Assembly: GCA_002713695.1 (NCBI GenBank)
Contig: PAUB01000023.1
Coordinates: 37,095-101,094, forward strand
Length of the DNA stretch: 64,000 bases
Direction of reading: 5' to 3'
From: Opitutaceae bacterium
GTDB lineage: Bacteria > Verrucomicrobiota > Verrucomicrobiia > Opitutales > Opitutaceae
The notes under the pieces: generated by a model
Databases searched by the model: none
The model's input: only the letters and a program-made list of their open reading frames with translations
Told to the model about the DNA's origin: nothing
Program-made: the position numbers and the translations under genes
In this document: piece by piece, positions 34,479 to 43,455 of the stretch
Layout of the letters: every line of letters starts with the position of its first letter
Position numbering within the stretch: the stretch's first letter is position 1

Positions 34479-37400
34479 ATGGCGACCGATCCCTCCTCCA
34501 TCGGCGGCAACATGGAAGGCCACGCCGGCGCTTCCATGCTCAACAACACCGCCCCGAACCCGATCGACGGCGGCAACCAGTGGTTCCCTTATTTCGGGGA
34601 ACCGAACGGCGAGATGAAGCTCAACGTCTACGACCGGTACAAGCACGAGACCTACGACCTGCCCGAAGCGTACAAGGGGCAATGCCTGTACCTCCGGGAC
34701 ACCATGGACGGCCTCATCGTCGAGGGCAACGACTGGTACACCACCGTCGCGCTGCCTTGGGTGCAGACGGAGCACATGCACATCGCCTGGAACGAGTTCC
34801 ACTTCAACCAGACGCTGGCCGGCCGAGTGCCGCACGAGGGCGTCTCCCGCCTCATCTCGAGCAGCAAGCGCGGGCACAAGGAGTCGGTGGTGCGCAGAGG
34901 TATCGCCATGGTGCTGGAGCACGGCTTCATGAACACGCCCGAAGGCCAGGAGCAGTACCGCCGCAACCTGGTCGGCATCCGCACCTGCGTGCAGGAGACC
35001 GCCAACCACGACGTGATGCAGGCCTACCTCACCTGCAAGCGGTTCGACAGGGAGTGGCAGGCCAAGCACGGCTACCAGCAGCTCGACTTGCGCCGGGTGT
35101 TCGAGCACGAGGTCAACTCCTACATGCTGGTGCAGAAGAGCCCGGACGGCCTGGACATCATGGTGGAGCAGATGAGGCAGGCCATGAGCAGGCACGGGGT
35201 GACCCCGAACATGATCATCTTCCCTCCGGGCATGTCCTTGCACCTCACGATGGTCAACCCGGAGCAGACCGAGTACTGGGTGGCCGGGCCGGAGGGCACC
35301 AAAGTCAAGAAGCAAGGTCCGAGGAGCCTCACCAACTTCCGAGGCATGAACGTGTTCGAGACGCGCACCTTCGACGTGGCCGAGGACGTGCCTCCCATCG
35401 ACCTGCTGAGGCAGAACCGATGCGTGGGCGAGTACTACCTCATGCGAGACGAGTACAAGGCGCAAGGCGTGGCCGGCTACCACTCCTGCCACCGAGACAT
35501 CGTCGTCTACAACGAGTCCACCGACAACTGGCACAAGCTCAGCCTGAAGGACGCCATCGACAGCAGCGGCGTGTTCACCAACGACGGCCTCAGCAACGAC
35601 CTGGGCGGGGCCAACGACGACAACAACCACACGCCCGGCCTGTTCCGCTTGGACGGACATCAGTCGGAAGACAAGCCAGGGGCGCCACACATCTCACCGA
35701 ACATCGGCGGACACAAGATCAAGCTCTTCGGCGACATCCACCCTCGGTACATGAGCAGGCAGGCGGTGAAGCGGGTGGCGGCGAGCGCGGCCAACGCGTT
35801 CGCTGGCCGCTCGGACTTGACCCACGTGCCGCAGGAGCTCACCGCCCTCTGGAACCAGATCAACGAGGCCATCCCGGTGGACGCTTCCTACGCCCGCTAC
35901 CTCTCCAGGAGCTTCGCTTCCGTGGTGAAAGCGCCCGTCCCCCAAGGCTCGGACGGCCAGGCCAGGGTTATCAGAGGCAGTGCCTTCCTGGCGTCCGACC
36001 GGAGCGCGGGGCCGAGGCTCGGCATCGAGAGCTTCCCCGCTCCCGGCGGCGCTCAGGGAGGCGTCGGCAACGACGCCGGCAGGTACAACTTCACGATCCC
36101 CATCGGGTTCGGGTCGTTCGCCGGCTTCAAGCAGCTGGCCACCCACGCCGGGCTGCACAACTCGCCCTTCCTGCAGATGGCGCAGAAGACCAACGACCTC
36201 ATGTCCAAGTTTGCCCACGTCCACAACCACGTGCGCCGCGCTTTCCCGGAGTCGCGCATCTTCGACGACAAAAAGGCGGACGTCGGCTCGGGCTTCTTCC
36301 ACCTACCGAAGGAGGACGGGGCGACCCTCTTCGACAACTGCGTGGCCACCGTCGGCGACCCGCTGTGGCTCGACGGCAAGATCTACGGCTTGGCCGTGTA
36401 CCCGACCAGCGGCCAGGAGCACGAGCTGCACTACGACCCTAACACTATGACCTTCAACGGCACGCCGTTCGCCATGCACATCGAGCGTGCAAAGGCGCCC
36501 TCTGCTTCCGACATGGAGAAGATCGCGGCGCTCGACGCGATCGCCGCACTGAGGCTGGCACAGAACGCTGGGTACACAATCAAGATGCCAGATGCGTTCC
36601 GATGGCCGGATTTACCCGCCATAACAAACATGAGGGCAGTCCTCTCCACGATCAAGCCCGTGCAGCGGCTGCTGTACTCCAACCACTACCACAGGATTGA
36701 CGGAGCGCTCAACTCGACCGACCCACCTTACGACGAGGCCAACGACCGAACCAGACCACCGCTCCGTGAGTCGGCGAAGTGGCCGGAGCCGCACTACCCG
36801 TACCTGCCAAAGGAGATGCTGGAGGTGAACCCCAGAGAGGCGGACAGCACCAGCTGGCACGAGCAAGACGCGTACCGCAACGAGCGCGACATGGGCTTGA
36901 GTGGGCTGGAGCTGGCGATGCCGCTGTGCTCGACCAACGGGATGAGGACGAGCATGCTGCAGGGCAGGGCGCACCTGATGCACCCCTTCCGCTTCGGCAC
37001 GCCGGTGCAGTCGGTGGGCATGGAGCCCCAGCTGGAAAGCGACAGCAACGCCGTCGCCGCCGCCGAGATGGGCAGCCGCGCGCAGCACGAGCGCGAGATG
37101 GACACGGACATGGCGATCCAAGGCGACGAGTTCGTGCTGACCGGCACGAGGCTGACGCACCCGGACACTTTCGGCGGAGAGCAGCTGCCCGCGAGCACCG
37201 GCGGCCACAACCGGCTCGGCAACACCTCCTTCGCGCTCACCGCCACCGAGTGGTCGGTGCCCGACACTTCGCCCGACCAGGAGGCGCTCCGCGCCCGAAA
37301 GCGCCAAGCCAGGTCACACCGAGACTTTGACCACGAGCAGGCGGCCGACGGCTTCTTCGGCGCACCGATGGCGGCCGGCGCGCCAGGCCGCGGAGGAGAC

Positions 37401-38567
37401 GAACAAGGAGAGAACGCCGACGGCTTCGGCGGCGACAATACTCGCACGCGTGCCGATGTCTTGGAAGGCTCGACGAACAACTTCCACCGCAACGCGTGGG
37501 CCAGCGAGCTCGGCATCGCCACCGAAGAGTCGAGGCCTGACCCCAATATCAGATTCTACGCGGAGCCGAACCCTGGTGGTAGGAATAGGGAAACAAGCTA
37601 CCGGGGCGAAACGTACACCCGCACAAAGCACATGACGCTGCACAAGCGGTGGGTGCAGGCGTCCGCGGACCCCAACGACATCGACGCGCTGTACCAGAAG
37701 GCCTTCCTGCTCACTCCGGTGAGCAAGCGGAGCCTGTACGCGATGGTCAACGAGAACGTGGTGGTGCCCTTCAACTTCGTGCTCGCCAGGCCCTTCATCC
37801 AGCACGAGATGAGCTCGGTGATCATGACCGTCGCCGGCCAGGACACCGGCGCGACCTTCTTCGGGCACAGCGACTTCCAACTGGCCGACGACGTCACTTC
37901 CAAGGTGCACTACGGCAACTTCACCTTCTACTCCAAAGCGCTGGTCACCAACCCGAAGAACGTGCACATGATCGACGGCGTGTTCGCGCAAAACTACGTG
38001 AAGGGCAACGACTGCACCTTCTTCCATCCGGACGCCAAGGACGACGCGGACGCCGGCGGTTTCGATTCGAAGGTTCCGGACGCCTACCACAAGTCCATCT
38101 TCTCGATGGTGCTGCCGTACGAGGAAGGCGAGAACATGCCCAACCCGATCGACCTGACCGGCACCTACCACTCCAGAGTGGCCTCGCCGGAAGGCGAAGA
38201 GCTCGGCAACGACTGGCAGCTGTCCGGCGAGATGCAGAAGGCCGAACACGACAGCATGTTCAGCACGCTGCCTTACTACGCCCGACGCTGGAAGTGGGGG
38301 CACGCCTCTGGCCAGCCGGGCTACTCGCTGCCGGGCACTTTCCAGCCCGGCATGCGCGCTCGGGCGAACACCGTGTGCTTCCAAGGCCACCAGTTCTCGT
38401 GGTGCAAGACGGGCTCCGGCATGGACGGCTCCGGCGGCTACACCAACGTCGTCTCCAACACGGGCCATTTCGGCCCGGACGTCTACCCGGGGTGCGGCAT
38501 GGTCCGCCGCGGCCAAGCCAAAGTGCTGGAGAAGCAGGGCTGGAACCGCTGCTCGGTGCCCGTGTGA
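34479..38567 (+). CDS. Major capsid protein, HK97-fold type of mirusviruses/herpesviruses
   Basis: This 1362-residue protein would form the icosahedral shell. I take the ATG at 34479; the upstream frame overlaps the preceding gene. The N-terminal 300 residues look like an HK97-type core: a helix-rich segment ('AWNEFHFNQTLAGRVPHEGV', 'RRGIAMVLEHGFM', 'YLTCKRFDREWQAKHG') and the sheet element 'NFRGMNVFETRTFDV' near 286-299. Large inserted domains follow, as in herpesvirus and mirusvirus capsid proteins with their tower. The C-terminal part ('HEMSSVIMTVAGQDTGATFF') looks like a second compact domain. It has no signal peptide or membrane segment. Length matches herpesvirus capsid proteins. Identification rests on pattern and context, not on a database search. 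Strong codon bias suits high expression. Confidence 0.82.
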   Translation: MATDPSSIGGNMEGHAGASMLNNTAPNPIDGGNQWFPYFGEPNGEMKLNVYDRYKHETYDLPEAYKGQCLYLRDTMDGLIVEGNDWYTTVALPWVQTEHMHIAWNEFHFNQTLAGRVPHEGVSRLISSSKRGHKESVVRRGIAMVLEHGFMNTPEGQEQYRRNLVGIRTCVQETANHDVMQAYLTCKRFDREWQAKHGYQQLDLRRVFEHEVNSYMLVQKSPDGLDIMVEQMRQAMSRHGVTPNMIIFPPGMSLHLTMVNPEQTEYWVAGPEGTKVKKQGPRSLTNFRGMNVFETRTFDVAEDVPPIDLLRQNRCVGEYYLMRDEYKAQGVAGYHSCHRDIVVYNESTDNWHKLSLKDAIDSSGVFTNDGLSNDLGGANDDNNHTPGLFRLDGHQSEDKPGAPHISPNIGGHKIKLFGDIHPRYMSRQAVKRVAASAANAFAGRSDLTHVPQELTALWNQINEAIPVDASYARYLSRSFASVVKAPVPQGSDGQARVIRGSAFLASDRSAGPRLGIESFPAPGGAQGGVGNDAGRYNFTIPIGFGSFAGFKQLATHAGLHNSPFLQMAQKTNDLMSKFAHVHNHVRRAFPESRIFDDKKADVGSGFFHLPKEDGATLFDNCVATVGDPLWLDGKIYGLAVYPTSGQEHELHYDPNTMTFNGTPFAMHIERAKAPSASDMEKIAALDAIAALRLAQNAGYTIKMPDAFRWPDLPAITNMRAVLSTIKPVQRLLYSNHYHRIDGALNSTDPPYDEANDRTRPPLRESAKWPEPHYPYLPKEMLEVNPREADSTSWHEQDAYRNERDMGLSGLELAMPLCSTNGMRTSMLQGRAHLMHPFRFGTPVQSVGMEPQLESDSNAVAAAEMGSRAQHEREMDTDMAIQGDEFVLTGTRLTHPDTFGGEQLPASTGGHNRLGNTSFALTATEWSVPDTSPDQEALRARKRQARSHRDFDHEQAADGFFGAPMAAGAPGRGGDEQGENADGFGGDNTRTRADVLEGSTNNFHRNAWASELGIATEESRPDPNIRFYAEPNPGGRNRETSYRGETYTRTKHMTLHKRWVQASADPNDIDALYQKAFLLTPVSKRSLYAMVNENVVVPFNFVLARPFIQHEMSSVIMTVAGQDTGATFFGHSDFQLADDVTSKVHYGNFTFYSKALVTNPKNVHMIDGVFAQNYVKGNDCTFFHPDAKDDADAGGFDSKVPDAYHKSIFSMVLPYEEGENMPNPIDLTGTYHSRVASPEGEELGNDWQLSGEMQKAEHDSMFSTLPYYARRWKWGHASGQPGYSLPGTFQPGMRARANTVCFQGHQFSWCKTGSGMDGSGGYTNVVSNTGHFGPDVYPGCGMVRRGQAKVLEKQGWNRCSVPV

Positions 38568-38731
38568 ATAATTACGCGAGACGCCCGCGCACAAGAAAGG
38601 GTCTCTCTCCCCAGAGGGCCTCCCGTGTGTCGCGTGTGGGCGTGCGCGACTCCGCCTCCTTCGCTCCCCAAAACAAACAAAAAAAAAACAACAACAAAAA
38701 AACAACAACGACGAGGGAGGCCGCGGCGGGG

Positions 38732-39310
38732 ATGAAGAGGCAGGTGCACCGGATCGTCGGGGTCGTGCTGAGCGTGTACGTGTCGTGCTTCCTGACGGGC
38801 AGGGTGGTGCTGCTGGCGGAGGAGTACCAGAAAGCGACGCTGCAGCTGCAGGAGGACGTCAGCCACCAGAACCTGTGCAGCGACCAGGTTATCGTGGCGC
38901 AGCTCGGCCAGCGCGGCGCCGAAGGCTGCAAGGACAGCAAGCTCGGAGCCAAGGTGGTGCCTCTCCTGTCCGCGCTGCGCGCGGTCGCGGAGAACACTTA
39001 CCTGTGCGGCAGCACGCCGTGCGCCAGCCTGTGGCACGACATGACCGCCACGACCACCAGCACGGTGGCGTTGGTGTGCTGCGTGGTGCTGTCGCCTTCC
39101 GGGCTGTACCAAGCCGCCAAGTGGCTGCTCGACCGCCGCCGGCGCAGCCGCCGCTGCCACGTGCCGCTACGCGGCAGCAGCAGCAACAGCCACCACGCGC
39201 CGTACGTGGAATACGAAGCAACCGAAGAAGAAGACGACGACGACGACGACGACGGGGGAGCGCTGATCGTGCCGCTGTTTTCAAAATCGGCCAAGACGAA
39301 AACGGCTTGA
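38732..39310 (+). CDS. Two-helix membrane protein with a disulfide-type loop (192 residues)
   Basis: It begins at the ATG at 38732, after an A/AAC-rich leader. A signal-anchor lies near residues 7-28 ('IVGVVLSVYVSCFLTGRVVL'). A loop of about 80 residues with Cys in 'NLCSDQ', 'EGCKDS' and 'YLCGSTPCASLW' follows, then a second hydrophobic segment near 105-125 ('TVALVCCVVLSPSG'), a basic stretch 'RRRRSRRC' and an acidic tail. The layout suits a virion membrane protein with both ends inside. It sits right after the major capsid gene. Confidence 0.78.
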   Translation: MKRQVHRIVGVVLSVYVSCFLTGRVVLLAEEYQKATLQLQEDVSHQNLCSDQVIVAQLGQRGAEGCKDSKLGAKVVPLLSALRAVAENTYLCGSTPCASLWHDMTATTTSTVALVCCVVLSPSGLYQAAKWLLDRRRRSRRCHVPLRGSSSNSHHAPYVEYEATEEEDDDDDDDGGALIVPLFSKSAKTKTA

Positions 39311-39311
39311 C

Positions 39312-39347
39312 GGGACCGAGGGACCGAGGGACCGAGGGACCGAGGGA
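39312..39347. repeat. 8-base tandem repeat GGGACCGA
   Basis: Four and a half exact copies just after the stop codon of the two-helix membrane protein gene. Confidence 0.9.
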
Positions 39348-39483
39348 GCATGCGTGCGTGCGCGCGCGCACAGTGAGCGTCACGGCCGGAGGGGTGTTTG
39401 CTGGGCGGGAGGCGGGTGGGTGCTCGGCAGTCGCACAGTGTACAGAAATTAACTCTGAGCATGTCGGGCCGTGACGCCACTGG

Positions 39484-39533
39484 AAAAAAAAAATTAAAAA
39501 AGCAATTAGGTGTTTTTTTTTTTAAAAAAAAAA
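39484..39533. repeat. A/T homopolymer tract
   Basis: An A run, then TTAAAAAAGCAATTAGG, a T run of 11 and an A run of 10. The adjoining T and A runs can pair. It lies in the spacer between convergent genes and may hold polyadenylation signals. Confidence 0.7.
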
Positions 39534-39570
39534 GTGTACGTGTGCTTCTCGTTTGTTTCGGGTCGCGGGG

Positions 39571-39813
39571 CTAGGCCCCCACTCGACAGACACGGACGGC
39601 GAGGGCGGCGACGACCGCCCAGTAGACCAGCTCGTGCGCGAACCGTACGCCGGAAGAGTCGACGACCGCAGCAGTGGTGCCGACGAACCCTTCGGCCGTC
39701 TCGAACAGCACACCCAGGAGCCGCCTCGCGGCGGCGGCCGTCGAGTCGTCCGTCTCCTGGTCGCCGCCGCCGGCGGTGTGCGCGTGTCCGTCCGCGTGCA
39801 CGTACGACCTCAT
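39571..39813 (-). CDS. Small tail-anchored membrane protein (80 residues)
   Basis: It starts at the ATG at 39813 on the minus strand, about 60 bases after the shared TATA tract at 39869..39881. The product ends with a hydrophobic segment 'ELVYWAVVAALAVRVCRVG' right at its C-terminus, as in tail-anchored proteins. The N-terminal part is polar with His, Asp and Ala. Function unknown. Confidence 0.55.
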   Translation of the reverse strand: MRSYVHADGHAHTAGGGDQETDDSTAAAARRLLGVLFETAEGFVGTTAAVVDSSGVRFAHELVYWAVVAALAVRVCRVGA

Positions 39814-39868
39814 GTTGTCGGTGGCACGCACGCGCGCGCGAGAGTCACTGGCGTTTTCGCAGCGCAGC

Positions 39869-39881
39869 TATATATATATAG
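39869..39881. promoter_or_regulatory. Bidirectional TATA tract
   Basis: TATATATATATA is symmetric and lies between the minus-strand gene starting at 39813 and the plus-strand gene starting at 40027. A GA-rich tract follows on the plus-strand side (39920..39962). Confidence 0.6.
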
Positions 39882-40026
39882 GAGCTGGCACGCCCAAAAA
39901 AAACAAAAAGTTCCCAGGGGGAGAGAGAGAGAGAGAGCGAGCGAGAGAGAGAGAGAGAGAGAACCGTGTCCGTCGTTTTTCTTTCCCCTCGAACGGGAAA
40001 ACAAACACAAAAAAAAGGAACGAGCC

Positions 40027-41433
40027 ATGGCTCGTCGACGGCAGGAGCTGCCTCGCTACTTCTTCTTCCCCGTTGGTCCGGGCATTCCGAGCATAAGCAA
40101 TGAAGAAAGCGACTACCAGCGCCAAATGCGCAAGCAAGGGCGTCGCATCACCGTAAGGCCCTGTTACGGCGTAGATTTCGAAGACGAGATAAAACAACCC
40201 ACCAACACCAACGTCCTGTTCATATACAACGAGAACGTGGAGCAGTGGGCTTCTGGTGACAAAGAAGCGGGAGGTGGGAACGCCAAGATTCGACCGCACC
40301 GACACGACGAAGCCATCGGCGTGCCGACCAGCTTTTCGTCTGACGAGAAGCCAGCATGGCGTGATTTGGGCGACCCTGTCACGTACGAGTATCCGAGTGG
40401 AAACGCTGTCGAAACGGACGTGCAGGGGATCATCGACCACGCGTTCCGCGACATCGAGGCACGTTTGATAGCGAATCGAAAGTTCGAGAAAGTGTGGTAC
40501 TCGGCCAAATCCCTCGAAGACGATTTGCTCGGGGTAAACCTGTTCAATCCGAGTGATCAGGTTCGAGAGTACATCACGAAGCACATACGTGCGCTGGCAG
40601 TGGGCGGCGGAGATGCAGCGAGACGCGTGACGTTTGAAGACCAGGTAGAAAGCCGCGGAGACGACGCTACTTCGTCGTCTGATACCAAGAGGGGAGCTGG
40701 TGCAGCACACCAGAACTCCGCCTCGTCGGAGGAGGAGGAGGCCACAGCAAGAAGAGCGAAGCTGCTCTGCGAGGTGCAAATCAACACACACGGCCAAATA
40801 GTTGATGCCAAGTGTACGAAGGTGACAGAAGGAGAAGGAGACGACGCACCCCCTTTCGGTCGAGATGACGTGGACGAGCTGTTCGAGCGGCGATTCGGGA
40901 ACTTGGAGCAGAAGGTGACGGGGGCCATACGCGAGGTGCACGAGGAAAGGCAGCAGGAGGAGAGCGAGAAGCTGCACGAGCTGCGTGAAGTGCTTCATTT
41001 GCAACTCGACGCGCTCAGGGAGGAGCTGATTGGGGCCGTACGTGATTTGGAAGAGGGAAGGAAGAAGGAGAAGGAGGAGAGCAGAAAGGAGAAGGAGGGA
41101 CGGAGAAGGGAGAAGGAGGAGATTAGGGACGCGGAAAGGACGATGGAGGCGGATAAGAAGAGGGAGGCAGAGAGGAACAGGGAGAAGGAGGATGCGGAGA
41201 AGAGGGCGGCAGATAAGCTGGAGAACGCAGCCGAGGTGCAAAGGCTGGAGTTGGAAGTCGCAAAGACTCGTGCAACGATAGAACGTGTGGAAGAACGCAT
41301 GGACGCCTCAGAACAGAAGGCGGAGAAGAGGGCTGCGGAGGCCCCGTCGCTGATAACTCCTCGTATGCAAGCCTGGGTCGACTCGTCGCTTCCTACGACG
41401 CCTCGGTTTTTGCCGCCTCCGACTTTAGCGTGA
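40027..41433 (+). CDS. Phage-type 'GGGNA...GVPT' domain fused to a long coiled coil (468 residues)
   Basis: It starts at the ATG at 40027. The N-terminal 170 residues carry 'LFIYNENVEQWASGDKEAGG', then 'GGGNAKIRP' and 'EAIGVPTSF'. These match my memory of a short family widespread in phages and bacteria (consensus like 'FGDN...GGQA.IR...GIPTK'); the function of that family is unknown to me. An acidic linker follows, then from about residue 275 to 440 a long charged coiled coil (Glu/Lys/Arg-rich, 'KEKEESRKEKEGRRREKEEI'), and a Pro-rich end. The fusion would allow oligomerisation or scaffold-like behaviour. The family match needs a profile search. Confidence 0.78.
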   Translation: MARRRQELPRYFFFPVGPGIPSISNEESDYQRQMRKQGRRITVRPCYGVDFEDEIKQPTNTNVLFIYNENVEQWASGDKEAGGGNAKIRPHRHDEAIGVPTSFSSDEKPAWRDLGDPVTYEYPSGNAVETDVQGIIDHAFRDIEARLIANRKFEKVWYSAKSLEDDLLGVNLFNPSDQVREYITKHIRALAVGGGDAARRVTFEDQVESRGDDATSSSDTKRGAGAAHQNSASSEEEEATARRAKLLCEVQINTHGQIVDAKCTKVTEGEGDDAPPFGRDDVDELFERRFGNLEQKVTGAIREVHEERQQEESEKLHELREVLHLQLDALREELIGAVRDLEEGRKKEKEESRKEKEGRRREKEEIRDAERTMEADKKREAERNREKEDAEKRAADKLENAAEVQRLELEVAKTRATIERVEERMDASEQKAEKRAAEAPSLITPRMQAWVDSSLPTTPRFLPPPTLA

Positions 41434-41448
41434 CAATGGTTTGCTTGC

Positions 41449-41456
41449 TATATAAA
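41449..41456 (+). promoter_or_regulatory. TATA box before the 262-residue tail-anchored gene
   Basis: TATATAAA lies right after the preceding stop codon and about 190 bases before the ATG at 41646; a (TTC)n tract lies between. Confidence 0.45.
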
Positions 41457-41540
41457 AACGCGCACACATGCTCTCGTGTGTGTGTGTCTTCTTGGAAAAA
41501 TACACACGAGAAACAACAGCAAGAAGAAGAAAAAGGACAA

Positions 41541-41610
41541 CTCCCCCTTCTCTCTTCTTCTTCTTCTCTCTTCTTCTCTCTTCTTCTTCTCCTTCTTCTT
41601 CTTCTTCTTC
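41541..41610. repeat. CT/TTC pyrimidine tract in a leader region
   Basis: Nearly pure pyrimidine on the plus strand (CTTCTT and CTCTTC units) ending about 35 bases before the ATG at 41646. It could be part of the mRNA leader. Confidence 0.85.
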
Positions 41611-41645
41611 CGGTGCGCCCTCCTTCGCGCTCTCCCGGTATCGCG

Positions 41646-42434
41646 ATGCTGCTGGAGGTCGGGTTGCCGCGCGGGCTGCTGGCGAGGGTGAGCGTGCTGA
41701 GTTTGGGGCTGGTGCACCGGCCGGGCAACGAGGAGAGCTGGGCGGCGGTGGAGCGGGACGGGCTGGTGTGCGCCGGCCCAGCCAGCGGCGCGGAGGAGAT
41801 GCGGCGGCTGCAGCGAGGCCTGCGTGCCCGCTCCGGCTCCGTCGCTCCGATCCTCGACTCCGCCGAGGCGGTGGACGAGGCCGTGCTGCGGCGGTTCGTC
41901 GGCGCCGGCGGCGGTGACGGTGGTGGCAGCAGCAGCGGAGAGTGCGAGCTGCTGCTGCTGAGCGACGCCGGTCGGGCGAGGAACGGAGCGCTGCTGAGCG
42001 CGGGCTGCTACGCTTCGGCCGAGGAGAAGCGGCTCTCGGCGTGGGCGCTGGACTCTTGCAAGATGAGCGTGTCTCAGGTGGTGCGGTCCACTTGGCCCGT
42101 GTTCCCGACGTGGTCCACCGCCCGGCCGTCCGATGCGGCTGACACGGCCGCAGCGGACTCGAACGTCGGACTGCGCAAGCGCGGCTCCTCCTCCCCCGAG
42201 CGCTGGGAAGCGCGGGCGCTGCTGCAGCAGCAGCACAACGCCAGCAACGACGACGACGACGGTGCCGTGGCAAGCGTGGCGAGCGTGGCGAGCGTGGCCG
42301 TGCACCACCGAGCGTACACCAGCGGGTGGTGGTGGACGCTGTTCGTGGTCGCGTGCCCGATGCTCGTCGGCGGCGGCGTGTGGCTCGTGTCGACGTCGTC
42401 GTCGACGACGACCACCACGGGCCTCGGCCGTTGA
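41646..42434 (+). CDS. Tail-anchored membrane protein (262 residues)
   Basis: It begins at the ATG at 41646. A soluble N-terminal domain of about 150 residues ('LLEVGLPRGLLARVSVLSLG', 'ELLLLSDAGRARNGALLSAG') is followed by a Ser/Asp/Asn-rich linker. One hydrophobic segment near 233-254 ('WWTLFVVACPMLVGGGVWLV') comes before a short Ser/Thr tail. There is no signal peptide, so insertion after translation is likely. No family was recognised. Confidence 0.75.
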   Translation: MLLEVGLPRGLLARVSVLSLGLVHRPGNEESWAAVERDGLVCAGPASGAEEMRRLQRGLRARSGSVAPILDSAEAVDEAVLRRFVGAGGGDGGGSSSGECELLLLSDAGRARNGALLSAGCYASAEEKRLSAWALDSCKMSVSQVVRSTWPVFPTWSTARPSDAADTAAADSNVGLRKRGSSSPERWEARALLQQQHNASNDDDDGAVASVASVASVAVHHRAYTSGWWWTLFVVACPMLVGGGVWLVSTSSSTTTTTGLGR

Positions 42435-42607
42435 CGGTCTTTGTCGCACCGAGAGACGTTCCCCCTCTGTGATCTTTTGAAAACCAACAGCAGACCAGTC
42501 ACAGAGTCTACCGAAACCTTTTACTCGCAGAAAGTGCAGTCACTGTGTGTGGCTTTTACTGTTGTTATTATGGTAAAACCATTACGACTGACTTAGTTTC
42601 GTACTAC

Positions 42608-43228
42608 TTAGGCACGGACACCGACCTCGAAGCCCGATTCGCGCAGCCAATCAAGGTACGCCTCCACGTGGCCTGGTTTGTAGACGAGCTTGCATTCGAA
42701 CTTGGTCAGATAGAGCACCGGGCCTTCTCCATTCTTCGTGACAATGACCACGTCCGCGAACAGCAAACGCCGTATGTAGTCCATGCTGAAGAACGGCATG
42801 TCAGGAGGGGTCTCGATGCGCAGCTGACTGAACCCTCCGCTGCCGGGCGTGCGCTTTTTGAGAGTACAGACGAGTGTGGTTTTCGGGTTCGGGTCTTTGT
42901 TCGTCTGGTAGCCGTTGGCCACGTTCTTCAGCGTGGCCGTGTACACCCCCGCCCACTCCTGTCCTTCGTCGACGGACATTGTGATGTCGAAGACACCGTG
43001 AAGGCTGGCGAAGACGTGTTCGGTGCCGTCTCTTTTCACTGTCTGCTCGAGCCGGCTCGCGTTTTCCCCTGTGCAACTGTTGACAAACTCTTCGATCTGG
43101 TCCATCGCCGCGTTGAAGTCGTCTTTTGGTACGAAGGACGGCAAGTGCATGCATTTGCGGCTGCCCAGACGCGTTTTGAGGTCTTCGCGCGTGGACGGTT
43201 CGGGCGACTTTGACGGCGCCGCCCCCAT
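42608..43228 (-). CDS. Probably myristoylated 206-residue protein
   Basis: The ATG at 43228 gives an N-terminus 'MGAAPSKS', which fits the N-myristoylation pattern (Gly2, Ser6, Lys7). A compact domain follows with strands 'FDITMSVDEG', 'YTATLKNVANGY', 'LVCTLKKRTPGSGG' and 'ADVVIVTKNGEGPVLYLTK'. A lipid-anchored matrix or tegument role at the inner face of a membrane is inferred from the signal; herpesviruses have such a protein (UL11), though without visible similarity. An upstream GTG-type extension of the frame is unlikely. Confidence 0.75.
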   Translation of the reverse strand: MGAAPSKSPEPSTREDLKTRLGSRKCMHLPSFVPKDDFNAAMDQIEEFVNSCTGENASRLEQTVKRDGTEHVFASLHGVFDITMSVDEGQEWAGVYTATLKNVANGYQTNKDPNPKTTLVCTLKKRTPGSGGFSQLRIETPPDMPFFSMDYIRRLLFADVVIVTKNGEGPVLYLTKFECKLVYKPGHVEAYLDWLRESGFEVGVRA

Positions 43229-43455
43229 CGTGCGTACTCTCCGTGAAACAAATGCGCACACTCAGTGTTTATAGTTACAGTACGATGTTTCTGTTGTCGC
43301 TACATCGATTATTTGTACGAGAGAGAAGAGAAGAGAGAGAGAGGAAAGTATGTGTTTAGGAATGTTCAGCTGAACGCCCGTAACTTTTGTACACTGCGTG
43401 TTGGGTGGAGCGGTGGTCTGGCCCTCGGGTCGAAAAGGGGCTCTGAGTGTGACGC

